The position numbers and the translations under genes are program-made. A stretch of DNA of 64,000 nucleotides from Methylocystis sp. H62 (lineage in GTDB: Bacteria > Pseudomonadota > Alphaproteobacteria > Rhizobiales > Beijerinckiaceae): contig NZ_JADNQZ010000050.1 of assembly GCF_015709515.1 (NCBI RefSeq), positions 92,440 to 156,439 of the forward strand. Reading direction: 5' to 3'. The notes beneath the pieces were generated by a model. The model had not been told where the DNA came from. It made no database searches and saw only the letters and a list, made by a program, of their open reading frames with translations. This document shows positions 46,558 through 55,948 of the stretch, one piece after another. Each line of letters starts with the position of its first letter. The stretch's first letter is position 1.

Positions 46558-46989
46558 ATGAGCAAGCGCGTCTATCGCCTCGTTGACGGCTCGCGCGGGC
46601 CGCGGCGGGATTTCCGCATCACCGTCGGGCTGCGCGAGGGCTGGGAGGCGGAGGGCCGCGTCTATGACGTTTCCGAAGCCGTGCGCTGCGCGCACGCCTG
46701 GATGCGCCGCCGCGTCGAAGCGGGCCAGCCCGCGCTCTCAGGCATGTTCACCCGCGGCGAGGTGACCTACGCCTGGCCCAGGGAGGACGGCACGGTCGGT
46801 TCCGACCGCGAGCCGGTCGCGATCCTCACCGGCGAAGCGGTGCACGCCTATCTCGGCGGCCTTCCCGACGTGCAGATCGAGGCGATGCTGAACGAACTGG
46901 CCGGCGAACTCGGGGCGGCGCTGGGGCAGGAGCGCCTCTATGTCGCCTTCTGCGACAAGACCTGGATTCTCGATTGCGGCGAGGGATAG
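46558..46989 (+). CDS. Hypothetical protein (143 aa)
   Basis: A soluble protein beginning MSKRVYRLVDGSRGPRRDFR, with a central RCAHAWMRRRVEAGQPALSG and a C-terminal LYVAFCDKTWILDCGEG. The codon use and the length make it a credible gene, but I recognise no domain. It sits between two unknown small genes and a glutathione transferase with no clear operon link. Confidence 0.65.
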   Translation: MSKRVYRLVDGSRGPRRDFRITVGLREGWEAEGRVYDVSEAVRCAHAWMRRRVEAGQPALSGMFTRGEVTYAWPREDGTVGSDREPVAILTGEAVHAYLGGLPDVQIEAMLNELAGELGAALGQERLYVAFCDKTWILDCGEG

Positions 46990-47051
46990 ACGCAACCCTC
47001 CCGCGGGCCGCCGCCCTATTCTAAGATCGACGCTCTCAACCGGAGGCCCTC

Positions 47052-47669
47052 ATGGTCACGCTCTATTACCATACCGGCGCATGCTCGCTTGCCCCGCACA
47101 TTGCACTCGAATGGATTGGCGAACCCTACGAGACCAAGGCGGTCGAGTTCGGCGACAAGGAATATTTGAAGATCAATCCCGCAGGCGCCGTGCCGGCGCT
47201 CGACACCGGCGAAGGCTGGGTCCTGACCCAGGCCGCGGCCGTGCTGCGGTACCTGGCCGACCGCTTCCCTCAGGCGGGGATCGGCGCCGACGGTTCGCCG
47301 CGCGACGAAGCCGAGGCCGACCGCTGGTCCTCCTTCATCACCGGCGATCTCCACCCGGCCTTTTTCCCGCTGTTTTTGCCGGACCGCTATACGCGCTCCC
47401 GGGAGAAGGAGGAGTTCGATAATGTGCGCGAAGCCGCGAAGGCGCTCGTGCGCAAGAAATTCGATATTGTCGACGCGCATCTTGCGGGTCGCCGATTCTT
47501 GGTCGGCGACAAGCGCAGCTATCTCGACGCCTATGTTTTTCCGATGGAGCGCTGGGCCGCGTCGCTGCTGGAGGACGGGCTGTCGAAATACCCCAATGTT
47601 CAGAAACACCACGACATGATGGCGGCGGACGAAGGCGTAAAGCGCGCCCTGGCGGCGGAAGGGGCGTGA
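47052..47669 (+). CDS. Glutathione S-transferase
   Basis: 205 residues with a thioredoxin-like N-terminal domain and a helical C-terminal domain. YYHTGACSLAPHIALEW contains the cysteine-SLAPH motif of bacterial beta-class GSTs (Cys11), INPAGAVPALDTGEG the cis-proline, and LTQAAAVLRYLAD the glutathione-binding Gln/Ala position. RFLVGDKRSYLDAYVFP is the conserved C-terminal N-capping region. It is likely to conjugate glutathione to electrophiles; the specific substrate is unknown. GGAGG lies just before ATG 47052. Confidence 0.9.
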   Translation: MVTLYYHTGACSLAPHIALEWIGEPYETKAVEFGDKEYLKINPAGAVPALDTGEGWVLTQAAAVLRYLADRFPQAGIGADGSPRDEAEADRWSSFITGDLHPAFFPLFLPDRYTRSREKEEFDNVREAAKALVRKKFDIVDAHLAGRRFLVGDKRSYLDAYVFPMERWAASLLEDGLSKYPNVQKHHDMMAADEGVKRALAAEGA

Positions 47670-47749
47670 CCGCTTCGATCAGCATTCTCTCTCGAGCTTG
47701 ACCGCGACGGCGGCGGGTGAAAGCTTCCGCTCAGGCGCGGGAGAGGTTT

Positions 47750-48514
47750 ATGGGTCGATTTGAGGGTAAAGTTGCGCTCGTCACCGGCGCGGCGAGAGGT
47801 CTTGGCCGGGTGACGGCGCTCGCTTTCGCGCGCAAAGGGGCCAGGGTCGGGCTCGCCGACATCGACGAGGCTGGCGGGCGCGAGACTCTCGACATGATCC
47901 GCGCGGCAGGCGGCGAGGGGCTCTTCACGCGCGCCGACATGCGCATCGAGCGGGACGTCGAAGCCATGGTCGCGGAGACGGTCAAGGCGTACGGTCGCCT
48001 TGACTGCGCGGTGAACAACGCCGGCGTCGTGCGCTTCAAGCCCATCGCCGAGGAGACGGAGGAGGGCTTCAATTTCCACATCGACGTCAATCTGCGCGGC
48101 GTGTTCTTTTGCATGAAGCACGAGATCCGGCAGATGCGCCAAAACGGCGGCGGCGCCATCGTCAACCAGTCGTCGATCACCGGCAGCCTCACCGGCAATC
48201 CCGCGGAAGGCGCCTACGCCGCCTCCAAGGGCGGCGTCGACGGCTTGACCAAGACGGTCGCGCTCGAGGTCGCCAAGGACAATATCAGCGTCAACGCCAT
48301 TTGCGCCTGCGGGATCGACGCCCCCGGCGACGTCTTCCACCAATGGATGGAGAAGGAGCACATCAGCCCTGAGCAGGCCGGGAAGCTGTTTCCGATCGGG
48401 CGGATGGGCAAGGCCGAGGAGCTGACGGAGGCCGTGCTGTTCCTGTGCTCCGAGCAGTCGCGCTTCATCCTTGGCCACCTCCTCGTCGTCGACGGCGGCT
48501 GGATCGCCCGCTGA
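47750..48514 (+). CDS. Short-chain dehydrogenase/reductase
   Basis: A classical SDR of 254 residues: cofactor motif TGAARGLG (residues ~14-21), LDCAVNNAGVV, catalytic Ser in VNQSSITGS and Y-x3-K in AYAASKGG. The C-terminal LVVDGGWIAR is typical. An Asp after the second strand (GLADIDEAGG) suggests NAD(H) preference. The substrate is unknown. ATG 47750 has GGGAGAGG just upstream; the longer frame from 47717 is less likely. It precedes the ilv leader by 75 bases. Confidence 0.9.
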   Translation: MGRFEGKVALVTGAARGLGRVTALAFARKGARVGLADIDEAGGRETLDMIRAAGGEGLFTRADMRIERDVEAMVAETVKAYGRLDCAVNNAGVVRFKPIAEETEEGFNFHIDVNLRGVFFCMKHEIRQMRQNGGGAIVNQSSITGSLTGNPAEGAYAASKGGVDGLTKTVALEVAKDNISVNAICACGIDAPGDVFHQWMEKEHISPEQAGKLFPIGRMGKAEELTEAVLFLCSEQSRFILGHLLVVDGGWIAR

Positions 48515-48589
48515 AGATTTGCTCTCCGCGCTTGATTCTCCGCTGCGCCTCCCGTAACGTCGGCTGTGAACCAAAGGGCGGAACGCGGA

Positions 48590-48637
48590 ATGCGCGCAAT
48601 TCTCGTATTTGAAGCGCCAAGGATGGAGCTGGGCTAG
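48590..48637 (+). CDS. Putative ilv leader peptide
   Basis: A 15-residue frame, MRAILVFEAPRMELG, with AGGGCGG about 9 bases upstream and an Ile-Leu-Val run at codons 4-6. It ends 29 bases before the hairpin of an intrinsic terminator that directly precedes ilvB. Ribosome stalling at Ile/Leu/Val codons when these amino acids are scarce is the established attenuation mechanism of proteobacterial ilv operons. Confidence 0.6.
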   Translation: MRAILVFEAPRMELG

Positions 48638-48666
48638 GCCCGGCCTCCGCCAATGGCGCTTGACCC

Positions 48667-48689
48667 AAGGCCCCAAGAGGGCCTTTTTT
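48667..48689 (+). terminator. Attenuator terminator upstream of ilvB
   Basis: AAGGCCC (48667-48673), loop CAAGA, GGGCCTT (48679-48685), with T at 48684-48689: a textbook intrinsic terminator, 61 bases before the ilvB start. GGGCU just at the end of the leader-peptide frame can pair with GGCCC of the terminator (with one G-U), a candidate antiterminator contact. Together with the leader peptide this forms an attenuator. Confidence 0.75.
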
Positions 48690-48750
48690 GTTGCCCGAAG
48701 ACGAAAAACATCCTAGTCGCCCGCCGCGAGAAGCAAGACGGAAAATGCTG

Positions 48751-50523
48751 ATGTCGAAGGAAATGTCCGGCGCCGAAATGGTGGTCGAAGCCCTGAAGGA
48801 CCAGGGCGTGGAGATTCTTTTCGGCTATCCGGGCGGCGCCGTCCTTCCGATCTACGACGTGCTCTTCCAGCAGGAGAAGGTGCAGCACATTCTCGTGCGC
48901 CATGAGCAGGGGGCCGCCCATGCCGCGGAGGGCTATGCGCGCTCCTCGGGCAAGGTCGGCGTGTTGCTCGTCACCTCGGGACCGGGCGCCACCAATACGG
49001 TGACGGGCCTCACCGACGCGCTGATGGATTCGATCCCGCTCGTCTGCATCACCGGGCAGGTGCCGACGCATCTCATCGGCTCCGACGCCTTTCAGGAATG
49101 CGACACGGTCGGCATCACCCGCCACTGCACGAAGCACAATTATCTGGTCAAGAACATCGCCGATCTGCCGCGCGTGCTGCATGAAGCCTTCTATGTGGCC
49201 TCGTCCGGCCGGCCCGGACCCGTGGTCATCGACATCCCCAAGGACGTGCAGTTTGCGCGCGGCGTCTACGCCCCGCCGCGCAGCGCCGCGCACAAGACCT
49301 ATCATCCCAAGCTCGACGCCGACATGGAGGCGATGCAGCAGGCCGTGCGCATGATGGCGGCGGCGAAGCGTCCGATCTTTTACACCGGCGGCGGCGTCAT
49401 CAATTCCGGACCCGCGGCGTCGACGCTGTTGCGCGAACTCGTCGGCCTGACGGGCTTTCCCATCACCTCGACGCTGATGGGACTCGGCGCCTATCCGGGG
49501 TCGGGCGAAAACTGGCTTGGCATGCTCGGCATGCACGGCACCTGGGAAGCCAATCACGCCATGCATGACTGCGATTTGATGATCGCGGTGGGCGCGCGCT
49601 TCGACGACCGCATCACCGGACGTCTCGACGCCTTTTCGCCGGGCTCGAAAAAGATCCACATCGACATCGATCGTTCATCCATCAACAAGAACGTCAAGGT
49701 CGATCTCGCCATCGTCGGCGATTGCGCCCATGTGCTTGAAGCCATGGTGCGCCTGTGGCGCGCCGAGGCGATGAGCGCCGACAAGCAGCCGCTCGATCCT
49801 TGGTGGGCGAAGATCAACGAGTGGCGGGCGCGCAGATCGCTGGCCTTCCGCAATTCAGAAACCACGATCAAGCCGCAGCATGCGGTGCAGCGGCTCTATG
49901 CGCTGACCAAGGATCGCGACGTCTATGTCACGACAGAAGTTGGGCAGCATCAGATGTGGGCCGCCCAGCATTATCATTTCGAAGAGCCGAACCGCTGGAT
50001 GACCTCTGGCGGACTCGGCACCATGGGCTACGGCCTGCCGGCGGCGATCGGCGCGCAGCTCGCGCACCCCGGTTCACTGGTGATCGACATCGCCGGCGAA
50101 GCGTCGATTCTGATGTGCATTCAGGAAATGTCGACGGCGATCCAGTACCGCCTGCCGGTGAAGATCTTCATCCTCAACAACGAATATATGGGCATGGTGC
50201 GCCAGTGGCAGGAGTTGCTGCACGGCGGGCGCTATTCCCATAGCTACTCCGAGGCGCTGCCCGATTTCGTCAAGCTCGCTGAAGCCTTCGGCGCCAAGGG
50301 CATCCGCTGCTCAGATCCCGCCTCGCTCGACGCCGCGATCCAGGAGATGATCGACTATGATGGACCGGTGATCTTCGACTGCCTCGTCGACAAGGTCGAG
50401 AATTGCTTCCCGATGATCCCCTCCGGCAAGGCGCACAACGACATGCTGCTCGCCGATCTTTCCGATGACGCTGGGATAGAGATCGGCGCGGTCATCGACG
50501 AAAAAGGCAAGATGCTTGTTTAG
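48751..50523 (+). CDS. ilvB: Acetolactate synthase, large (catalytic) subunit
   Basis: A TPP- and FAD-dependent enzyme of 590 residues that makes 2-acetolactate or 2-aceto-2-hydroxybutyrate, the first shared step of valine, leucine and isoleucine synthesis. The catalytic glutamate lies in [38 protein letters not shown] and [20 protein letters not shown] are conserved, and the TPP motif begins [18 protein letters not shown] and ends near [16 protein letters not shown] 48751 fits the ribosome-binding site (GGA about 9 bases before) better than ATG 48745. It is followed by ilvN and ilvC in the same order as in many alphaproteobacteria. Confidence 0.96.
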   Translation: MSKEMSGAEMVVEALKDQGVEILFGYPGGAVLPIYDVLFQQEKVQHILVRHEQGAAHAAEGYARSSGKVGVLLVTSGPGATNTVTGLTDALMDSIPLVCITGQVPTHLIGSDAFQECDTVGITRHCTKHNYLVKNIADLPRVLHEAFYVASSGRPGPVVIDIPKDVQFARGVYAPPRSAAHKTYHPKLDADMEAMQQAVRMMAAAKRPIFYTGGGVINSGPAASTLLRELVGLTGFPITSTLMGLGAYPGSGENWLGMLGMHGTWEANHAMHDCDLMIAVGARFDDRITGRLDAFSPGSKKIHIDIDRSSINKNVKVDLAIVGDCAHVLEAMVRLWRAEAMSADKQPLDPWWAKINEWRARRSLAFRNSETTIKPQHAVQRLYALTKDRDVYVTTEVGQHQMWAAQHYHFEEPNRWMTSGGLGTMGYGLPAAIGAQLAHPGSLVIDIAGEASILMCIQEMSTAIQYRLPVKIFILNNEYMGMVRQWQELLHGGRYSHSYSEALPDFVKLAEAFGAKGIRCSDPASLDAAIQEMIDYDGPVIFDCLVDKVENCFPMIPSGKAHNDMLLADLSDDAGIEIGAVIDEKGKMLV

Positions 50524-50604
50524 GCGGTCGGGTTTCGGCAACCGGCAGTCGCAGCGCTGCTATCGACCGCCGACCGCCGATTTGCCGACCGTCCAGGAAA
50601 AAAG

Positions 50605-51156
50605 ATGAACGCTCCTGCTTCTCCGCCATCCCCCTATTCCGCGGCCGCGCCGAACTCCAAGGTCGAGTCGCATACGCTCTCCGTGCTCGTCGACAATGAG
50701 CCGGGCGTCTTAGCGCGCGTCGTCGGCCTGTTTTCCGGCCGCGGCTACAATATCGAGAGCCTCACGGTCGCCGAAGTCGCCCACGCCGAACATCTCTCGC
50801 GCATCACCATATTGACCTCCGGCGCGCCGGAGACGATCGACCAGATCCATCATCAGCTCGAGCGACTCGTGCCCGTGCATCAGGTGACCGACCTCACCAT
50901 GTCGATGCGCTCGCTCGAACGCGAACTCGCCATGGTCAAAGTCAAAGGTCGTGGCGACCACCGCACCTTCGCGCTACAGCTCGCCGAAGCCTTTCGCGCC
51001 CGCATCGTCGATGCGACCACTGAAAGCTTCATTTTCGAATTGACCGGCAAACCGCACAAGATTGATGAATTTATCGACCTGATGCGTCCGATCGGGCTCG
51101 TCGAGGTCTCCCGCACAGGCGTCGCCGCCATCTCGCGCGGGCCCGATCCGATCTAA
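50605..51156 (+). CDS. ilvN: Acetolactate synthase, small (regulatory) subunit
   Basis: 183 residues. The N-terminal ACT domain (TLSVLVDNEPGVLARVVGLF, then GRGYNIESLTVAEV) binds valine and gives feedback control. The C-terminal ALS-small domain includes RELAMVKVKGRGDHR and ARIVDATTESFIFELTGKP. Also called ilvH in some species. It is 81 bases after ilvB, preceded by AGGAAAAAAG, and ends upstream of ilvC. Confidence 0.96.
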   Translation: MNAPASPPSPYSAAAPNSKVESHTLSVLVDNEPGVLARVVGLFSGRGYNIESLTVAEVAHAEHLSRITILTSGAPETIDQIHHQLERLVPVHQVTDLTMSMRSLERELAMVKVKGRGDHRTFALQLAEAFRARIVDATTESFIFELTGKPHKIDEFIDLMRPIGLVEVSRTGVAAISRGPDPI

Positions 51157-52293
<1,137 letters not shown>

Positions 52294-52399
52294 CGCATAA
52301 TGAACCCTAAAAGGCGAGCGCGCACTCGGGTTTGGGGCGTCGTCGAGGCGCAGTCGGCGCATCACGCATCGACAAATGCATCGCCATAGCGGGGGACGA

Positions 52400-53278
52400 A
52401 TGCACGGGCCGGGCGGGCGGTCGAGTCATGTTATCGAGAGCGAAACGCGTCGGCGCGTACATGAGATTGTACGGAGCCGCATGACGTACGACGTCTCGAC
52501 ATTGGTCGAACATTTCGTCGAAGACGTCGAGTTGAACTACAGCTGCTCCCGACTTGGCGTGCTTCCTCCGGGACAATGGCGCGGGCGAGATGCGCTGCGC
52601 GCCCATTTGCGCCGCGTCGATATCGATTATGAACCGCTCGACGCGGAAATCCTCTCGGTTCTTGTCGAAGGCGACAATACCGTGGTGCGATGGATCAGCA
52701 GTTGGCGTCACCGCGCCACCGGCCACGTCCACAGCATGGATATGGCGCATTTTCTGCGTTGGCGGAACGGACTCGTTTCGGAAATGTACGAGTTCCGGGA
52801 TCACCGTTGCGTCGCGCGCGGCGCCGACTTCTTGCCGCAAAGCCTCGACGACATTCTTCATCCCCGCAGCCCGGGACTGTCGCGCGATGAAATGGCGCGC
52901 CGGCTGATCGCCATGGGCAGTTTCTCCCGCAGCCCCGACATCGCCTTGTTCCGCGAGCTGTGTTCGCCTGACGTCGTGTGCGAATTCGTTGGCGACCGCA
53001 CGGCGGTTTCGCACGCCGGGCGACATCGCGGCATAGACGCGCTGATCAACATCGTGCGCACCATCGAGGTCGAGTTCGAGCAACTCGGAATCGCGATGCC
53101 CGAGGTGATCGTCGACGGCGGCGCCGCCGCTGCGCGTCGGATCGTCGAATGGCGTCATCGCGGCACAGGCCGTTGCGGCCAAGTTCAGCTTGCCGACTTC
53201 GTGCGCTTCGAGGACGGCCGCATCGTCGAGATCGTCGAATTTCGCGACAGCACGGCGCTTTTGCAGATGCAGGCGTAA
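52400..53278 (+). CDS. Tandem SnoaL-like (NTF2-fold) protein
   Basis: About 292 residues formed by two similar halves. Each has an acidic N-terminal helix, a W-R-G or H-R-G turn (QWRGRDALRAHLRRV; GRHRGIDALINIVRT), then V-x-W-x-H-R-A-T-G (SSWRHRATGHVHSMDMAHFL; VEWRHRGTGRCGQVQLADFV) and a final strand pair ending in EFRDH or EFRDS. This is the SnoaL/NTF2 pattern in duplicate. Some members are enzymes and others bind small ligands; the function here is unknown. ATG 52400 has GGGGGAC before it; ATG 52376 is an alternative. Confidence 0.8.
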   Translation: MHGPGGRSSHVIESETRRRVHEIVRSRMTYDVSTLVEHFVEDVELNYSCSRLGVLPPGQWRGRDALRAHLRRVDIDYEPLDAEILSVLVEGDNTVVRWISSWRHRATGHVHSMDMAHFLRWRNGLVSEMYEFRDHRCVARGADFLPQSLDDILHPRSPGLSRDEMARRLIAMGSFSRSPDIALFRELCSPDVVCEFVGDRTAVSHAGRHRGIDALINIVRTIEVEFEQLGIAMPEVIVDGGAAAARRIVEWRHRGTGRCGQVQLADFVRFEDGRIVEIVEFRDSTALLQMQA

Positions 53279-53378
53279 CGAAGCGCGTGACATGTGCGAT
53301 GCGATTTAGTCAGTCCAGCCGAACTCAGCCCAGATTTGACGGCTTCGTGCGCCGTTGCGGCCAAGGAGCGGTCCGCCC

Positions 53379-54125
53379 GTGACTCTCGAAATTGTGGATT
53401 TCGATCGGCTCGAGTGTCGCTTTGTCGACCATCGGTGGGGCTTCGTTGAGGAGCGCGCCGTCGACATCGAGCGCCATTGGGAGGAGCGTCGCCGCGCCAA
53501 TCCGGCGCTCTATGACGGCTCGGTGCTGCTCGCCTGCCCCGTCGAGCGGACCACGGGCGAAGATGGCGCGCGCGTCTTGCGCATGGCGTTCTTCAAGACG
53601 CCTTTCTCAAGCTTTCTTGCCTGGCGAGAATTCGGCTGGCCGGACGACGCCGTATACAATTGCTTCTCGATGCCGGCGGCGCGCGCGCGCGACGGCGCCT
53701 ATCTTCTCGGCGAAATGGGGCCAAGCCATTCATTTGCGGGCCAGCTCTATTTTCCCTGCGGAACCCCCGATCCTTCCGACGTCGTCTCGGGCGGTCGCGT
53801 CGATCTTGCCGGCAGTCTTGTGCGCGAACTCGCAGAAGAGACGGGCCTCGCCGCTTCGGAGGCGCATGCGTCGGCCGTCTGGACGGCGATATTCGATCGA
53901 CAGCATGTCGCCTGCGTCAAGAGACTGGATTTCGAGGCGCCGTCGCACGCCCTCCTCGCCAGGGTGAAGGACTTTATCGCGACCGAAAGCGCGCCCGAAC
54001 TCGCGGACGCGCATATGGTTTCGAGCTTGACGGCGCTTTCCGACCCGCGCCTGCCCGCTTTCATGGTCGCGTATCTTTCGCGCGCTCTCGCCGGCGCGGA
54101 TGAAATTCCGCGTCGCGCGGGTTAG
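53379..54125 (+). CDS. Nudix-family hydrolase-like protein
   Basis: About 248 residues. The Nudix region reads GGRVDLAGSLVRELAEETGL. The RELAEETG half is intact, but the first glutamate of the consensus (G-x5-E-x7-REUxEE) is replaced by a hydrophobic residue, so metal binding may be altered. The N-terminal ~130 residues precede the box, more than in minimal Nudix enzymes. The substrate is unknown. GTG 53379 follows AAGGAG with 10-base spacing. It ends 10 bases before the aroKB start and may share its transcript. Confidence 0.82.
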   Translation: MTLEIVDFDRLECRFVDHRWGFVEERAVDIERHWEERRRANPALYDGSVLLACPVERTTGEDGARVLRMAFFKTPFSSFLAWREFGWPDDAVYNCFSMPAARARDGAYLLGEMGPSHSFAGQLYFPCGTPDPSDVVSGGRVDLAGSLVRELAEETGLAASEAHASAVWTAIFDRQHVACVKRLDFEAPSHALLARVKDFIATESAPELADAHMVSSLTALSDPRLPAFMVAYLSRALAGADEIPRRAG

Positions 54126-54135
54126 ATTTGCGCCA

Positions 54136-55944
54136 ATGACTCGACCGCAACACTCCGGCGTCGTCCTACCAGCTCCGCAAGCGATGAATGATGAGCGTGC
54201 TTTGGCCGTGCGGGCCGCCCTGAATGGCAGGGTTATCGTGCTGGTCGGCATGATGGGCTCCGGCAAGAGCGCCATCGGCCAGAGGCTGGCCGTGCGACTC
54301 GGCCTTCCCTTCGTCGACGCGGACGCCGAGATCGTCGCCGCGGCGGCCGGCATGTCCATTCCCGAGATTTTCGCCAAATATGGCGAGCGCTATTTTCGCG
54401 ACGGCGAGAGGCGCGTCATCATGCGCCTGCTGAACGGCGGCCCGGTCGTGCTGGCGACCGGCGGCGGCGCGTTTCTCGACCCGCGCACGCGCGATCGCAT
54501 CGACGAACGGGGCGTATCGGTGTGGCTCGACGCCGATCTGAAGACCTTGCTGAAACGCGTGCGCCGCAAGAACGATCGTCCCCTGCTGCAAACGGAGGAT
54601 CCGGAGGAGACGCTGCGCCAGTTACTGGAGGCGCGGCGCCCCCTGTACGAGCTCGCCGATCTACGCGTCGAGTCGCGCGAAGTTCCGCAGGATGCGATGG
54701 TGGATGATACGCTCGCCGTTCTCGCCGCAGGCTTGCCGATGTTGGAAGACTTGCGAGAGCGGGCGCAAAGCAGAGGTTTCGCCAAGGCCATGACGCATTT
54801 GTATCCCGCGCGCGCGGAAGGCGACGCCCGCCGCCAGGAAATTGTCCGGGTCGCGCTGGGCCGACGCTCCTACGACATTGTCATCGGCGACGGGCTGTTG
54901 CAGCGCGCCGGCGATTATATTGCGGAAATCGCGCCCGGAGCCGCATGCGCCATCATCACGGACGAGAATGTCGCCCGACTGCATCTTCCGACCGTTGAGC
55001 AGAGTCTGAAGGACGCCGGCCTGCGTGCGACGACCATCATCGTTCCGCCTGGCGAGGCGTCCAAATCGCTTTCGGTATATGGCCGCGTCTGCGACGATGT
55101 GCTGGCCGCGAGGATCGAACGGCGCGATCTGATCGTCGCTCTTGGCGGCGGCGTCGTCGGCGACCTCGCCGGATTCGTCGCGGCGAGCGTGCGGCGCGGC
55201 TCGCGCTTCGTGCAAATTCCGACGACGTTGCTGTCGCAAGTCGATTCTTCAGTCGGCGGCAAGACCGGGATCAATTCGCGCCATGGCAAGAATTTGATCG
55301 GCGCCTTTCACCAGCCTGCGCTGGTTCTCGCCGACGTCGACTCGCTGCGGACCTTGCCGCTGCGCGAGTTCCGCGCCGGCTACGCCGAAGTCGTCAAATA
55401 TGGCCTGATCGGCGACGCCCGGTTCTTCGATTGGCTCGACGCCGACTCGGACGCGGTGTTCCATAGTCAGGCGGAACAGATTTGCGCCGTCGCGGTGAGC
55501 TGCGAGACCAAGGCGACGATCGTCGCGCGGGACGAAATGGAGCAGGGCGAACGCGCGTTGCTCAACCTCGGTCACACGTTCGGCCACGCCTTCGAGCGCC
55601 TGACCGATTACAACAGCGCGCGCCTGGTCCACGGCGAGGGCGTTGCAATCGGCATGGCGTGCGCCGCGCGCTTCTCCGTGCGCCGCGGCCTGTGCGCCGC
55701 GGCCGCCGCGGAGCGCGTCGAACGCCATCTGAAGGGCGTCGGTCTGCCGACGAAGATCCACGACATTCCGGATTGGCGTCACGACGCCCAGGCCATCCTC
55801 GACGCCATGTATCAGGACAAGAAGGTCGAGCGCGGCGCGCTGACCTTCATTCTCTTGCGCGGCATCGGCCAGGCGTTCATTGCAAAATCGGTCGACGCCA
55901 ATGAGGTGCTTGGCTTTCTTAAAGACGAGCTAAAGCGGACATAG
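54136..55944 (+). CDS. aroK: Shikimate kinase - 3-dehydroquinate synthase fusion (AroK-AroB)
   Basis: One reading frame of about 602 residues. The first ~190 residues form a shikimate kinase: P-loop VGMMGSGKSAIGQRLA, then DADAEI, FRDGERRV and ATGGGAFLD. Residues ~225-600 form 3-dehydroquinate synthase: VALGGGVVGDLAGFVAAS, IPTTLLSQVDSSVGGKTGIN, EVVKYGLIGD and the zinc ligands in NLGHTFGHAFE. The enzymes catalyse steps 5 and 2 of the shikimate pathway. In many alphaproteobacteria aroK and aroB are adjacent; here no stop separates them. ATG 54136 is chosen, although ATG 54184 is possible and neither has a strong ribosome-binding site. The CorC-like gene begins 5 bases after the stop. Confidence 0.94.
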   Translation: MTRPQHSGVVLPAPQAMNDERALAVRAALNGRVIVLVGMMGSGKSAIGQRLAVRLGLPFVDADAEIVAAAAGMSIPEIFAKYGERYFRDGERRVIMRLLNGGPVVLATGGGAFLDPRTRDRIDERGVSVWLDADLKTLLKRVRRKNDRPLLQTEDPEETLRQLLEARRPLYELADLRVESREVPQDAMVDDTLAVLAAGLPMLEDLRERAQSRGFAKAMTHLYPARAEGDARRQEIVRVALGRRSYDIVIGDGLLQRAGDYIAEIAPGAACAIITDENVARLHLPTVEQSLKDAGLRATTIIVPPGEASKSLSVYGRVCDDVLAARIERRDLIVALGGGVVGDLAGFVAASVRRGSRFVQIPTTLLSQVDSSVGGKTGINSRHGKNLIGAFHQPALVLADVDSLRTLPLREFRAGYAEVVKYGLIGDARFFDWLDADSDAVFHSQAEQICAVAVSCETKATIVARDEMEQGERALLNLGHTFGHAFERLTDYNSARLVHGEGVAIGMACAARFSVRRGLCAAAAAERVERHLKGVGLPTKIHDIPDWRHDAQAILDAMYQDKKVERGALTFILLRGIGQAFIAKSVDANEVLGFLKDELKRT

Positions 55945-55948
55945 CGCC

